NCBI GenBank assembly: GCA_902783295.1
Contig: CACZQT010000422.1
Location: 1 to 6,963, forward strand
DNA length: 6,963 nt
From: an uncultured Lachnospiraceae bacterium
Lineage (GTDB): Bacteria > Bacillota > Clostridia > Lachnospirales > Lachnospiraceae
Direction of reading: 5' to 3'
Positions within the stretch are counted from its first letter, which is position 1. Each line of letters opens with the position of its first letter. Shown piece after piece: positions 1 through 5,645 of this stretch. Under the pieces are notes generated by a model. The model made no database searches. It worked only from the letters and a program-made list of their open reading frames with translations, and was not told where the DNA came from. A program made the position numbers and the translations under genes.

Positions 1-95
1 CGGCCGGGGAACTGGTGCAGATGGTTCTGGAAGGGAAGATTACGGATGCCAAGACGGCGGCAGGGATTCTGGCGTATCGTGTAAAATGCGCCTGA
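1..95 (+). CDS. Nudix hydrolase, ADP-ribose pyrophosphatase-like (3' end only)
   Basis: Only the last 30 codons are present; the reading frame enters at base 3 and ends at TGA 93-95. The visible protein reads GELVQMVLEGKITDAKT and ends AYRVKCA. The GKI-x-DAKT block followed by a short hydrophobic helix is the usual C-terminus of ADP-ribose pyrophosphatases of the Nudix family, which split ADP-ribose into AMP and ribose 5-phosphate in the cytosol. The catalytic Nudix box lies outside the window, so activity cannot be judged. A gene of this kind upstream of scpA-scpB is, from memory, a common order in clostridial and Negativicute genomes and supports the call. No clear terminator follows it, but a new promoter starts about 45 bases downstream. 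Confidence 0.7.
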   Translation, partial: AGELVQMVLEGKITDAKTAAGILAYRVKCA

Positions 96-141
96 TGCAC
101 GGCAAAACGATTCGAAAAACATAGATAAAATCGCCGGATAC

Positions 142-171
142 TTGCCAAACGGAAGGGGTGTATGGTACAAT
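142..171 (+). promoter_or_regulatory. Candidate sigma-A promoter for the metallophosphoesterase-scpA-scpB cluster
   Basis: A -35 box TTGCCA (142-147, 5 of 6 to consensus) and a -10 box TACAAT (166-171, 5 of 6) are 18 bases apart. The -10 box is preceded by TGG, giving an extended -10 element. Transcription would start near 178, leaving a leader of about 93 bases. This is one of the best promoter matches in the window; it has not been tested experimentally. Confidence 0.6.
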
Positions 172-178
172 AACCGAG

Positions 179-214
179 TTTCCGGTTTGAAAAGAATGCT
201 TTTGATACCGGAAA
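179..214 (+). repeat. Inverted repeat / stem-loop at the start of the leader
   Basis: TTTCCGGT (179-186) is a perfect inverted copy of ACCGGAAA (207-214). Inside it AAAAG (190-194) pairs with CTTTT (199-203) around a 4-base loop, so the RNA could fold into a two-part stem right at the predicted 5' end. No T-run follows, so it is not an intrinsic terminator. It could stabilise the 5' end of the mRNA or be a DNA operator just downstream of the promoter. Very similar arms occur at 4200-4230. Confidence 0.5.
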
Positions 215-270
215 TGCGCTGAAAATGAGTTCCTGCCGCTTAAGCCGCAGGGAAGGCATGGGGAGCAGAT

Positions 271-1128
271 ATGCGGAAGAGAAACAGGCTGACAGTGACA
301 GAGTATCATTTATCTTCTTCCAGACTTCCTGCGGCGTTTGAGGGCTGCCGCCTGGCTCTGCTGGCGGATCTGCACAATACGTCCCTCGGAAGAGATAATG
401 ACCTGATTCTGCAGGCGCTCAATGAGATGGAACCGGAGTATCTCCTGATTGCGGGTGACTGGATTACCGAGGAGAAGATGGGGAAGCGGCGGATCCGGAA
501 GGATGCTGCTGAACGTCTGCTGGGAAGGCTCTGTGAGCGATGGCCGGTTATTTACGGTTTCGGGAACCATGAAAAAAGATGGCAGGAACACGAGATCGAA
601 GGCCGTCCGGGTTTTCCGGAATGGAAGGAAAATGTCCGGGATCTGGGAGCACGTCTGCTGGATAATCAGAGTATCCGGCTATGGAAAGGCGGAGCTTATA
701 TACGTGTGACCGGACTGAATCTTCCGCTGCGCTATTATGTTTCCCCGAAAGCACGGCTTCGGCGCCTCCTGCACGGGGAGAAGGAACCGGCTGTTTCGGC
801 AGGAATGATCAGAAAACTTTGCGGAACGGCAGATAAGAATACGTTTCAGGTGCTGATCGCACATACGCCGGCCTATTCTGCGGCCTATGCGGAATGGGGG
901 GCCGACCTGACTGTTGCCGGCCACTATCATGGCGGCCTGGTACGCCTGCCGTTTCTGGGCGGGGCTGTGTCTCCCTCCCTGGAACTGTTCCCTGCATTTA
1001 CAAAAGGACTCTATTCTGTGGGAAAAGGCAGCCTGGCTGTGAGTGCCGGTCTGGGAAGCCATACAATTCCGCTCCGTTTCCTGAATCCCCCGGAGCTGGT
1101 CATTCTGCATCTTCATCAAAAACGGTAA
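271..1128 (+). CDS. Calcineurin-like metallophosphoesterase (YkuE/YaeI-like), cytosolic
   Basis: This 285-residue protein carries the full set of metal-binding blocks of the calcineurin-like phosphoesterase family in order: DLH (Asp33, His35), GDW (Asp63), GNHE (Asn99, His100), AHTP (His198) and GHYH (His218, His220). These residues normally hold two metal ions for hydrolysis of a phosphomono- or diester. The sequence around 28-36 and the GHYHGG block resemble the YkuE/YaeI branch, some members of which act on lipid-linked or sugar-nucleotide substrates; the substrate here is unknown. Many relatives have an N-terminal membrane helix or export signal, but this one starts with a short basic stretch and goes straight into the first beta strand, so it is probably cytosolic. 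The start is supported by GGGAG at 261-265, five bases upstream. The scpA gene follows after only 7 bases, so the two are probably co-transcribed. Confidence 0.85.
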   Translation: MRKRNRLTVTEYHLSSSRLPAAFEGCRLALLADLHNTSLGRDNDLILQALNEMEPEYLLIAGDWITEEKMGKRRIRKDAAERLLGRLCERWPVIYGFGNHEKRWQEHEIEGRPGFPEWKENVRDLGARLLDNQSIRLWKGGAYIRVTGLNLPLRYYVSPKARLRRLLHGEKEPAVSAGMIRKLCGTADKNTFQVLIAHTPAYSAAYAEWGADLTVAGHYHGGLVRLPFLGGAVSPSLELFPAFTKGLYSVGKGSLAVSAGLGSHTIPLRFLNPPELVILHLHQKR

Positions 1129-1135
1129 ATTTGTC

Positions 1136-1891
1136 ATGGAAGAACTGGCATTTAAACTGGAGGCTTTTGAAGGCCCCCTGGATCTCCTGCTTCATCTGAT
1201 TGAAAAGAATAAAGTCAGCATATATGATATTCCGATTGCGGAGATCACAGACCAGTATATTGAATATGTAGCCGCCATGGATCATGAAGACCTTGATCTG
1301 GTGAGTGACTTTCTGGTCATGGCCGCGACATTGCTGGATATTAAGGCACGAATGCTTCTCCCGAAGGAAGAGACGGAAGAAGGGGAAGAGGAAGACCCCC
1401 GTGCCGAATTGACTGAGCGGCTGCTGGAATATAAACGGTTCCGCGCGATCAGTGAAGAATTGAGGGACTGCGCGGTTCTGGCGGAACAGGTAATGTTCCG
1501 GGAAGAGGATCTGCCGAAGGAGGTCAGAAACTACCGGCCCCCGATAGACCTGGACAGCCTGCTGCAGGACGTTACTCTCCAGCGGCTGAAGCAGGTGTTT
1601 GATGATGTCATGCGGCGGCGGGAGGATCTGGTGGACCCGATCCGGAGCAAGTTCGGGCAGATACGGCGGGAAACGGTACAGATTTCGGATCAGATCGTTA
1701 AGGTCAGGAAAGCGCTGGAAGGCGGAAAACGCCGTTCTTTCCGGAGCCTTCTGAAAAAAGGAACCAGCAAGGTGGAGATTGTGGTGACTTTTCTGGCCAT
1801 CCTGGAGCTCATTCATACAGGGGACATTTTCCTGACGGAAGACAGCACCCGGGATGATATCATCATTGAAGGGAAAAGACAGGACGAATGA
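1136..1891 (+). CDS. scpA: Segregation and condensation protein A
   Basis: ScpA is the kleisin subunit of the bacterial SMC-ScpAB condensin: it bridges the two SMC heads and helps compact and separate newly replicated origins. The 251-residue length is typical. The N-terminal block FEGPLDLLLHLI (residues 11-22) followed by IYDIPIAEITDQYIEY is the family hallmark and forms the domain that binds the SMC neck. An acidic stretch near residues 77-92 is a flexible linker, and the C-terminal winged helix (about 209-245, VEIVVTFLAILELI) binds the SMC cap. The start fits the family N-terminus, but no good Shine-Dalgarno sequence precedes it; it lies 7 bases after the phosphoesterase stop, so translation may depend on coupling. 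Its stop overlaps the scpB start. Confidence 0.95.
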   Translation: MEELAFKLEAFEGPLDLLLHLIEKNKVSIYDIPIAEITDQYIEYVAAMDHEDLDLVSDFLVMAATLLDIKARMLLPKEETEEGEEEDPRAELTERLLEYKRFRAISEELRDCAVLAEQVMFREEDLPKEVRNYRPPIDLDSLLQDVTLQRLKQVFDDVMRRREDLVDPIRSKFGQIRRETVQISDQIVKVRKALEGGKRRSFRSLLKKGTSKVEIVVTFLAILELIHTGDIFLTEDSTRDDIIIEGKRQDE

Positions 1892-2463
1892 AAGCTGAAG
1901 CGCTGATGGAGGGAATTCTCTTCGCTATGGGAGGTTCCGTTGAAATAAAAGCTCTGGCTCAGGTGCTGGAAATCTCCGAAAAAGAAGCGAGGGAGGCAGC
2001 AGGCCGGCTGGAAAAACGTCTGGCAGAGGACGATTCGGGACTTAAGCTGGTATATCTGGAAGACAGGCTGCAGCTTGGCACGAAGCCGGACTGCTATGAA
2101 CCGCTGATCCGGCTGGCGGCGAGGCCGCGGAAACCGGTCCTGACCAATGTAGTGCTGGAAACGCTGGCCATTATTGCTTACCGCCAACCGATTACAAAGC
2201 TGGAAATCGAGAAGATTCGTGGCGTCAGTTCGGACCATGCAGTGAACAGGCTGATCGAATACGAGCTGGTAACCGAAGTAGGGCGGCTGGAGGCTCCGGG
2301 ACGGCCGATTCTGTTTGGTACGACGGAAGAATTCCTGCGGCGTTTCGGGGTTTCATCCACGGATGCACTGCCGGAGCTTTCAGCAGAAAAACTGGCAGAA
2401 CTGCAGGAGGAAGCAGAGCGGGAAAGCGCAGCTTCCCCGGAGGATGTGCCTGTAAGTGTGTAA
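1888..2463 (+). CDS. scpB: Segregation and condensation protein B
   Basis: ScpB forms a dimer that wraps the middle of ScpA in the SMC condensin. The 191-residue protein has the expected two winged-helix domains: the first about residues 1-75, the second about 85-155 with ETLAIIAYRQPIT (91-103), IRGVSSD (110-116) and GRPILFGTTEEF (138-149), the most conserved ScpB blocks. The tail after about 160 is acidic and probably disordered, as in other members. The start codon overlaps the scpA stop as ATGA (1888-1891), a sign of translational coupling and matched subunit production. No strong ribosome binding site is seen, consistent with coupling. Confidence 0.95.
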   Translation: MKAEALMEGILFAMGGSVEIKALAQVLEISEKEAREAAGRLEKRLAEDDSGLKLVYLEDRLQLGTKPDCYEPLIRLAARPRKPVLTNVVLETLAIIAYRQPITKLEIEKIRGVSSDHAVNRLIEYELVTEVGRLEAPGRPILFGTTEEFLRRFGVSSTDALPELSAEKLAELQEEAERESAASPEDVPVSV

Positions 2464-2494
2464 GGGAAAGCGAGTCTTGAATGTTTTTGCAACG

Positions 2495-2501
2495 AAAGGA
2501 G
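2495..2501 (+). promoter_or_regulatory. Strong ribosome binding site of proC
   Basis: AAAGGAG lies 9 bases upstream of the proC ATG. It is much stronger than anything before scpA or scpB, so proC is likely translated independently of scpB although it may share the transcript. I see no convincing promoter in the 47-base gap. Confidence 0.7.
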
Positions 2502-2510
2502 AAGTGACAG

Positions 2511-3314
2511 ATGGCAGAGAAGAGACTTGGACTGATCGGATACGGCAATATGGGGTCTGCAATAGGCAGTGCAATTTTGTCTTCGGGAGCCCTGTCCCCA
2601 TCGGAGCTGGCTGTCTACGAAATCAACCCCCGCGCCAAAAAGAAAGCACAGTCCCAGGGGATTCAGCTCGTGGAAAGCATGAAGGAACTGTGCAGCCTCT
2701 GTGATCTGATGCTGCTTGCCGTGAAACCGGATAAGGCGGCAGCTGTCCTGAGCAGTGCAGGTGTAGCCCTGGAAGGAAAAGCCCTTATGTCTATTGCCGC
2801 GGGTGTAACCTCCCGGAAACTGAAAGAATTCGGCGGTACTTATTTCCTGCGCGTGCTTCGTATTATGCCCAATACTCCGGCTATGGTGGGAGCGGGCTGT
2901 ATGGTGCTCTGTTCGGATACGGATTTTACCCCGGAAGAGAAAGAAGAAGCAGAACGGCTGATGTCGGCAGTAGGCATCGTGGAGTGGATCGAGGAGAAAC
3001 ATCTGGACGCCGTTACAGGTCTGTCCGGCAGCGGGCCGGCTTATGTAGCGCTGTTTATCGAAGCCCTGGCGGATGGAGGCGTAAAAGAAGGACTCTCCAG
3101 ACCGCAGGCACTGCACCTGGCAGCGCAGACTGTAATGGGTACCGCCAAGCTGCTCCAGGAGAAGGAGATGCATCCCGGTGAACTGAAGGACATGGTCTGT
3201 TCTCCCGGAGGAACTGCCATTGAAGGTGTACAGGCGATGGAGGAAGGCGGCTTCCGCCATACAACGATCCATGCTGTGGTAATGGCCTCCGAGAAGGCAA
3301 AGCGCCTGATCTGA
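2511..3314 (+). CDS. proC: Pyrroline-5-carboxylate reductase
   Basis: This enzyme catalyses the last step of proline synthesis, reduction of 1-pyrroline-5-carboxylate with NAD(P)H, in the cytosol. The 267-residue length is normal. The N-terminal Rossmann fold shows GYGNMG (10-15) and AVKPD (70-74). The central hinge has RIMPNTPAMVGAG (117-129). The C-terminal dimerisation and active-site domain shows LSGSGPAYV (171-179) and KDMVCSPGGTAIEG (226-239). Most family members read GGTT or GGAT in the last block, and the second of those residues (Thr238 in human PYCR1) contacts the substrate. Here the order is Thr235-Ala236, so that Thr is replaced by Ala. The protein otherwise looks intact. The gene follows scpB by 47 bases and ends just before a strong terminator. 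Confidence 0.95.
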   Translation: MAEKRLGLIGYGNMGSAIGSAILSSGALSPSELAVYEINPRAKKKAQSQGIQLVESMKELCSLCDLMLLAVKPDKAAAVLSSAGVALEGKALMSIAAGVTSRKLKEFGGTYFLRVLRIMPNTPAMVGAGCMVLCSDTDFTPEEKEEAERLMSAVGIVEWIEEKHLDAVTGLSGSGPAYVALFIEALADGGVKEGLSRPQALHLAAQTVMGTAKLLQEKEMHPGELKDMVCSPGGTAIEGVQAMEEGGFRHTTIHAVVMASEKAKRLI

Positions 3315-3335
3315 TGATAGAAAGAACCAATGGCA

Positions 3336-3354
3336 GGAGTTTTCTCCGGCCGGA
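3336..3354. repeat. Short palindromic stretch between proC and its terminator
   Basis: TCCGGCCGGA (3345-3354) is a perfect 10-base palindrome, and GGAG-TTTT-CTCC (3336-3347) can form an alternative small hairpin. Together they sit directly upstream of the main terminator stem. On the - strand the T-run of that terminator runs into this palindrome. A separate role is not evident. Confidence 0.35.
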
Positions 3355-3358
3355 AAAA

Positions 3359-3394
3359 GAAACGGACGTTATCCTGCCGGATGCCGTCCGTTTC
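3359..3394. terminator. Bidirectional intrinsic terminator between proC and tetR
   Basis: GAAACGGACG (3359-3368) pairs perfectly with CGTCCGTTTC (3385-3394), and within the loop ATCC (3371-3374) pairs with GGAT (3379-3382) around TGCC, giving a long two-part stem. On the + strand it is followed by CTGTTTTAT, and on the - strand by TTTTT (3358-3354). It therefore can stop transcription from proC and from the convergent TetR-family gene. Confidence 0.8.
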
Positions 3395-3429
3395 CTGTTT
3401 TATGGGATATTTCTCCGGTACTTTTTGGC

Positions 3430-4008
3430 TCAGGGCCTGAGTCCCTGCAGAAGAAGAGGAATCACCCGGTCGGTGACATCCCCCAGATCGTAAGAAGCAT
3501 CGTGGATGCAGTAGTCGTATATGATAGCCCGCTCACACATGGAATAGATCCGGCTGACTTCCCTGACGGTGAGATCCGGACGGATTTCTCCTTTGCGGAA
3601 GCCATCCTCTGCAATCTGCTGAATCATACTGTAATAGAGACGGTTTTTATCGAGAAGGTGACGGTCCCCTTTTGTCACAACCTGGGAGGAATAAAGGGTG
3701 GCCAGCAGGTTGGGCTGGATATTCTGGCCGATAATTCGGTGTGCCTGCCTGCAGAGAAGAATCAGCTTGTCTACGGCGTTCATATCCTCCGGTACCTGCG
3801 GCAGCAGTTCTTCATAGTAGGAGTCGAACAGATCGGAGAGAGAGCTCAGGAGGGCATCCTTTCCGGAAAAATAATGATAAAAAGTTCCTTTGCTGGTTGC
3901 GGACAGGGCGATAATCTCTTCGATAGTAGTTTCTTCATACCCTTTTTCCTGGAAGAGTTTCCAGGCTGCTTCCACGATCCGGCTCTTGGTTGTCTTTTTC
4001 TTTGCCAT
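3430..4008 (-). CDS. TetR/AcrR-family transcriptional regulator
   Basis: A 192-residue one-component regulator. The N-terminal DNA-binding domain is typical: residues 9-54 read as three helices, with AAWKLFQEKGYEETTIEEI (14-32) followed by the helix-turn-helix and the conserved KGTFYHYFSGKDALL (40-54). The rest (about 60-192) is a helical ligand-binding and dimer domain that resembles no specific subfamily I can name, so the inducer is unknown. The start is fixed by AGGAG at 4016-4020, 7 bases upstream on the - strand. It is divergent from the XRE-cupin gene and convergent with proC. A dyad inside its own promoter suggests autorepression. Control of the divergent gene or the downstream decarboxylase operon is possible but unproven. 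Confidence 0.9.
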   Translation of the reverse strand: MAKKKTTKSRIVEAAWKLFQEKGYEETTIEEIIALSATSKGTFYHYFSGKDALLSSLSDLFDSYYEELLPQVPEDMNAVDKLILLCRQAHRIIGQNIQPNLLATLYSSQVVTKGDRHLLDKNRLYYSMIQQIAEDGFRKGEIRPDLTVREVSRIYSMCERAIIYDYCIHDASYDLGDVTDRVIPLLLQGLRP

Positions 4009-4050
4009 TCCTTTTCTCCTGGAGGACGTATTGCGTCCCTTTCATCTGAT

Positions 4051-4096
4051 TTTCATCATTATACCATACTCGTATCATTAGGGCAAGGGGAGCTTA
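4051..4096 (-). promoter_or_regulatory. Promoter of the TetR-family gene with embedded dyad
   Basis: Read on the - strand, TTGCCC is followed 17 bases later by a perfect TATAAT, itself preceded by TGG as an extended -10 element; the TATAAT corresponds to ATTATA near 4059-4064 on the + strand. Between the two boxes lies the 10-base dyad ATACTCGTAT (4066-4075), and a further ATAC/GTAT half-site overlaps the -10 box. Such placement suits a repressor operator, most simply for the TetR-family product itself. Confidence 0.6.
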
Positions 4097-4108
4097 TATT
4101 CATCAACA

Positions 4109-4153
4109 TTGACAAATCCGCCATTCACAGGTAAACTGTATAATAGATATAAA
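4109..4153 (+). promoter_or_regulatory. Candidate promoter region for the XRE-cupin gene
   Basis: Two overlapping solutions are visible. One is TTGACA (4109-4114, perfect) with TAAACT (4132-4137) at 17 bases. The other is TTCACA (4124-4129) with TATAAA (4148-4153) at 18 bases. A perfect TATAAT at 4139-4144 has no good -35 box at the right distance. Transcription would begin near 4144-4160, giving a leader of about 90-110 bases. Which is used cannot be decided from sequence. Confidence 0.45.
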
Positions 4154-4199
4154 AAAGACAGCAGAATGATGACAGAAACGGCACATCAGTTCAGGATGC

Positions 4200-4230
4200 T
4201 TTCCGGAATCCTGTGGATTTATACCGGAAA
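4200..4230 (+). repeat. Stem-loop in the XRE-cupin leader
   Basis: TTTCCGG (4200-4206) pairs with CCGGAAA (4224-4230), and directly inside it AATCC (4207-4211) pairs with GGATT (4215-4219) around TGT; the only unpaired part of the stem is TATA (4220-4223). It ends 21 bases before the start codon and has no T-run, so it is not a terminator. It may be an operator for autoregulation or an RNA structure. The arms match those of the repeat at 179-214. Confidence 0.5.
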
Positions 4231-4251
4231 TGTCGGAAAAGAGAGTGGATC

Positions 4252-4884
4252 ATGAATCAGAATGCGACCATGGGGGCGAGAATCAAAGCCCTGCGAAAAG
4301 AGAAAAAGTATACCTTGAAACAGCTGGCCGAGGAAACCGGCCTTTCCATCGGTTTTCTGTCACAGCTGGAACGCGGCATGTCCTCGATTGCAGTGGATTC
4401 CCTGGCGAAGATCGCTCAGGTGCTGGGAGTGGGACTGTCTACGTTCTTTACAGATGTTCAGAAAACTTCCAGGGATCCGATTTCACGTTCCTGTGAGCTT
4501 CTCTGGCGTTCTGACGGACCTGAGATTTCCCAGGCCATGCTCAGCAGGGATCTGTATGATTTCGACATCCTTCCGCGGATCTTTCAGCTGATGCCGTCTG
4601 CAGATCCGGACCGGGTGGACGGGGCTATTCACCGTCATTCCGGCGAAGAGTTCATTTATGTGCTGGAAGGGGTTGTGACTGTTTACCAGGAAGACCGGGA
4701 GTATACGCTGTATCCCGGAGACAGCATACAGATTCACTCCCACATTCCTCATAACTGGGTCAACCGTACGAATAAGATCGCCAGGCTTTTGTCGGTGAGC
4801 TTCCCGAATCCGTTCAAAGAAGAAAGAACCGGAAAAACCTCCGCAGGAAAAGCGGAGTCCTGTAAAGAAGGATCCGATGAATGA
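4252..4884 (+). CDS. XRE-family regulator with C-terminal cupin sensor domain
   Basis: A 210-residue protein with an N-terminal Cro/C1-type helix-turn-helix (about 9-66: LKQLAEETGLSIGFLSQLER then SLAKIAQVLGVGLSTFF) and a C-terminal cupin-2 barrel (about 110-185). The cupin keeps a complete metal-ligand set: His127 and His129 (HRH), Glu133 and His167 (IPHNW). The usual P-x-G of the second cupin motif is replaced by HSH (162-164). Regulators of this design sense small metabolites and act as repressors or activators. I chose ATG 4252 over an upstream GTG at 4213, because the added 13 residues precede the normal helix-turn-helix start and lie inside the leader stem-loop. The ribosome binding site is weak (GAGAGTGG, 4241-4248). 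The last 20 residues are charged and probably disordered. It lies directly upstream of the decarboxylase operon and is a natural candidate for its regulator. Confidence 0.88.
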   Translation: MNQNATMGARIKALRKEKKYTLKQLAEETGLSIGFLSQLERGMSSIAVDSLAKIAQVLGVGLSTFFTDVQKTSRDPISRSCELLWRSDGPEISQAMLSRDLYDFDILPRIFQLMPSADPDRVDGAIHRHSGEEFIYVLEGVVTVYQEDREYTLYPGDSIQIHSHIPHNWVNRTNKIARLLSVSFPNPFKEERTGKTSAGKAESCKEGSDE

Positions 4885-5059
4885 TCCGGGAAGGGCCTGC
4901 GGTACGGTGCTGTTTCAGCTTTTCATGGAATGCTGAGCTGAAGCGTGTCCGGGAATTTCATCTATTGGGAAAATTGCATCAAAAAACTGTGAAAAACAAG
5001 AGAAAGAGGGGAAAAGAAACAAATTCCCGCTTGCACAAATGCGGGAATTAGATTAAGAT
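4885..5059 (+). promoter_or_regulatory. Promoter and operator-like region of the decarboxylase operon
   Basis: A candidate promoter is TTGCAC (5031-5036) with TAAGAT (5054-5059) at 17 bases, preceded by an A/G-rich stretch (about 4981-5020) that could act as an UP element. The boxes are weak matches (3 and 4 of 6). The region holds repeated CGGGAA half-sites at 4887-4892, 4950-4955 and 5042-5047 and an inverted one at 5024-5029. A 7-base inverted repeat TTCAGCT/AGCTGAA (4914-4920, 4936-4942) lies after the XRE stop but has no T-run. The weak promoter plus nearby repeated sites suggests control by a DNA-binding regulator. Confidence 0.45.
5022..5049. repeat. Perfect 9-base palindrome arms over the -35 region
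   Basis: AATTCCCGC (5022-5030) and GCGGGAATT (5041-5049) form a perfect inverted repeat with a 10-base spacer. It covers the proposed -35 box (5031-5036), and the right arm lies in the spacer between the boxes. No T-run follows, so termination is unlikely; an operator is the better reading. Confidence 0.6.
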
Positions 5060-5111
5060 AAACGAAGGAAAAATCAGCCATCACATCTATGATGAGAAAG
5101 AGGTGAAAATG

Positions 5112-5528
5112 ATGACATTCTTAGCAGCAACCAGTGCAGCTGCGGAAGGCGAAGGTATAGTTTTCGCATTCCAGAACATGGTTGTAGGCCTGGGAACCGT
5201 ATTCCTGGTGCTGGCTTTCCTGATCCTCGTCATTTCCTCGTTCAAATATGTGAACGAGTGGACGGATGTCAAGGAAGCGCTTCAGCAGGTCAGAGCCGCC
5301 AAGAAAGGCACAGCTCCGGCTCCGGCTGCGGCACAGGCACCTGTGAAGTCTGCAGCTCCGGCTGCACAGCCGGCTCCTGCTCTTCCGGCAGGTCCCGGAA
5401 CCATGGCGGCAGCGCCGGTCAATTTTGCTGACGAAGTGGAAGGCCCTGTAGCAGCCGTAATCATGGCAGCTGTAGCGGAACACTTGGGAGGTAACTTCAA
5501 GGTAACATCCATCAAGAAGAGCAAATAA
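5112..5528 (+). CDS. Sodium-pump decarboxylase small membrane subunit (OadG/MmdD/GcdD-like, delta/gamma)
   Basis: A 138-residue protein with the layout of the small anchoring subunit of Na+-translocating decarboxylases. A short N-terminus leads to one membrane helix (about 24-43, GLGTVFLVLAFLILVIS), then a polar stretch, an Ala/Pro-rich linker (about 66-101), and a conserved C-terminal segment with VAAVIMAAVAEHLGG and VTSIKK. In known systems this subunit tethers the cytosolic carboxyltransferase to the membrane beta subunit. The ribosome binding site GAGGTGA (5100-5106) favours ATG 5112, with ATG 5109 nearly as good; GTG 5103 lies within the site itself. It is the first gene of the operon, 227 bases after the XRE-cupin gene. 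No separate epsilon subunit, as seen in Veillonella mmdE, is present. The substrate class is not decided by this subunit. Confidence 0.85.
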   Translation: MTFLAATSAAAEGEGIVFAFQNMVVGLGTVFLVLAFLILVISSFKYVNEWTDVKEALQQVRAAKKGTAPAPAAAQAPVKSAAPAAQPAPALPAGPGTMAAAPVNFADEVEGPVAAVIMAAVAEHLGGNFKVTSIKKSK

Positions 5529-5543
5529 GCTCTGCAGCAGAAC

Positions 5544-5567
5544 GCAGGCACTGATTCCTGCATTTTT
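5544..5567 (+). terminator. Weak terminator-like hairpin after the small-subunit gene
   Basis: GCAGG (5544-5548) pairs with CCTGC (5557-5561) around an 8-base loop and is followed by A and five T (5563-5567). A 5-pair stem is weak, so it probably lets most polymerases through. It could lower transcription of the downstream genes or mark an mRNA 3' end. Confidence 0.35.
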
Positions 5568-5574
5568 GTGAAGC

Positions 5575-5601
5575 GAAAATGCCTGTTAGAAAGGCGTTTT
5601 C
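5575..5601 (+). ncRNA. Intercistronic stem-loop upstream of the biotin carrier gene
   Basis: GAAAATGCCT (5575-5584) pairs with AGGCGTTTTC (5592-5601) in a 10-pair stem with one G-T pair and a 7-base loop. It is followed by A-rich sequence and is therefore not a terminator on the + strand. It may protect or define the 5' end of a processed mRNA. This is a structural element inferred by eye, not a known RNA gene. Confidence 0.4.
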
Positions 5602-5615
5602 AAAAAGCACAGGGT

Positions 5616-5645
5616 GAAAGAATACCGAAAGAGTACGGTACTTTC
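5616..5645 (+). ncRNA. Second intercistronic stem-loop before the biotin carrier gene
   Basis: GAAAG (5616-5620) pairs with CTTTC (5641-5645) and TACCG (5623-5627) with CGGTA (5636-5640), with two bulged A and an 8-base loop. It ends 16 bases before the ribosome binding site at 5662-5667, leaving that site free. It could act as an mRNA stabilising element. Confidence 0.4.

Noticed and set aside
2178..3272. Long open frame of 364 codons on the - strand opposite scpB and proC
   Set aside because: It lies antisense to two certain genes, has a Ser/His/Arg-rich composition typical of mirrored coding frames, and shows no recognisable domain or ribosome binding site.
3860..3869. TTTCCGGAAA palindrome inside the TetR gene as another copy of the leader repeat
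   Set aside because: It is coding for the conserved FSGK stretch and lacks the spaced arms of the two leader elements.
4109..4144. TTGACA paired with the perfect TATAAT at 4139-4144 as a promoter
   Set aside because: The spacing is 24 bases, too long for a sigma-A promoter; pairings with TAAACT or TATAAA at proper spacing were preferred.
4213..4251. GTG 4213 as start of the XRE-cupin gene
   Set aside because: It lies within the loop of the leader hairpin with no ribosome binding site, and the added residues are outside the normal domain.
4839..4857. CTCCGC/GCGGAG hairpin near the end of the XRE-cupin gene as a terminator
   Set aside because: It lies inside the coding sequence and has no following T-run.
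5121..5483. Cys/Arg/Ser-rich 120-codon frame on the - strand opposite the small subunit gene
   Set aside because: Its composition is a reflection of the Ala/Pro codons on the + strand; no support as a gene.
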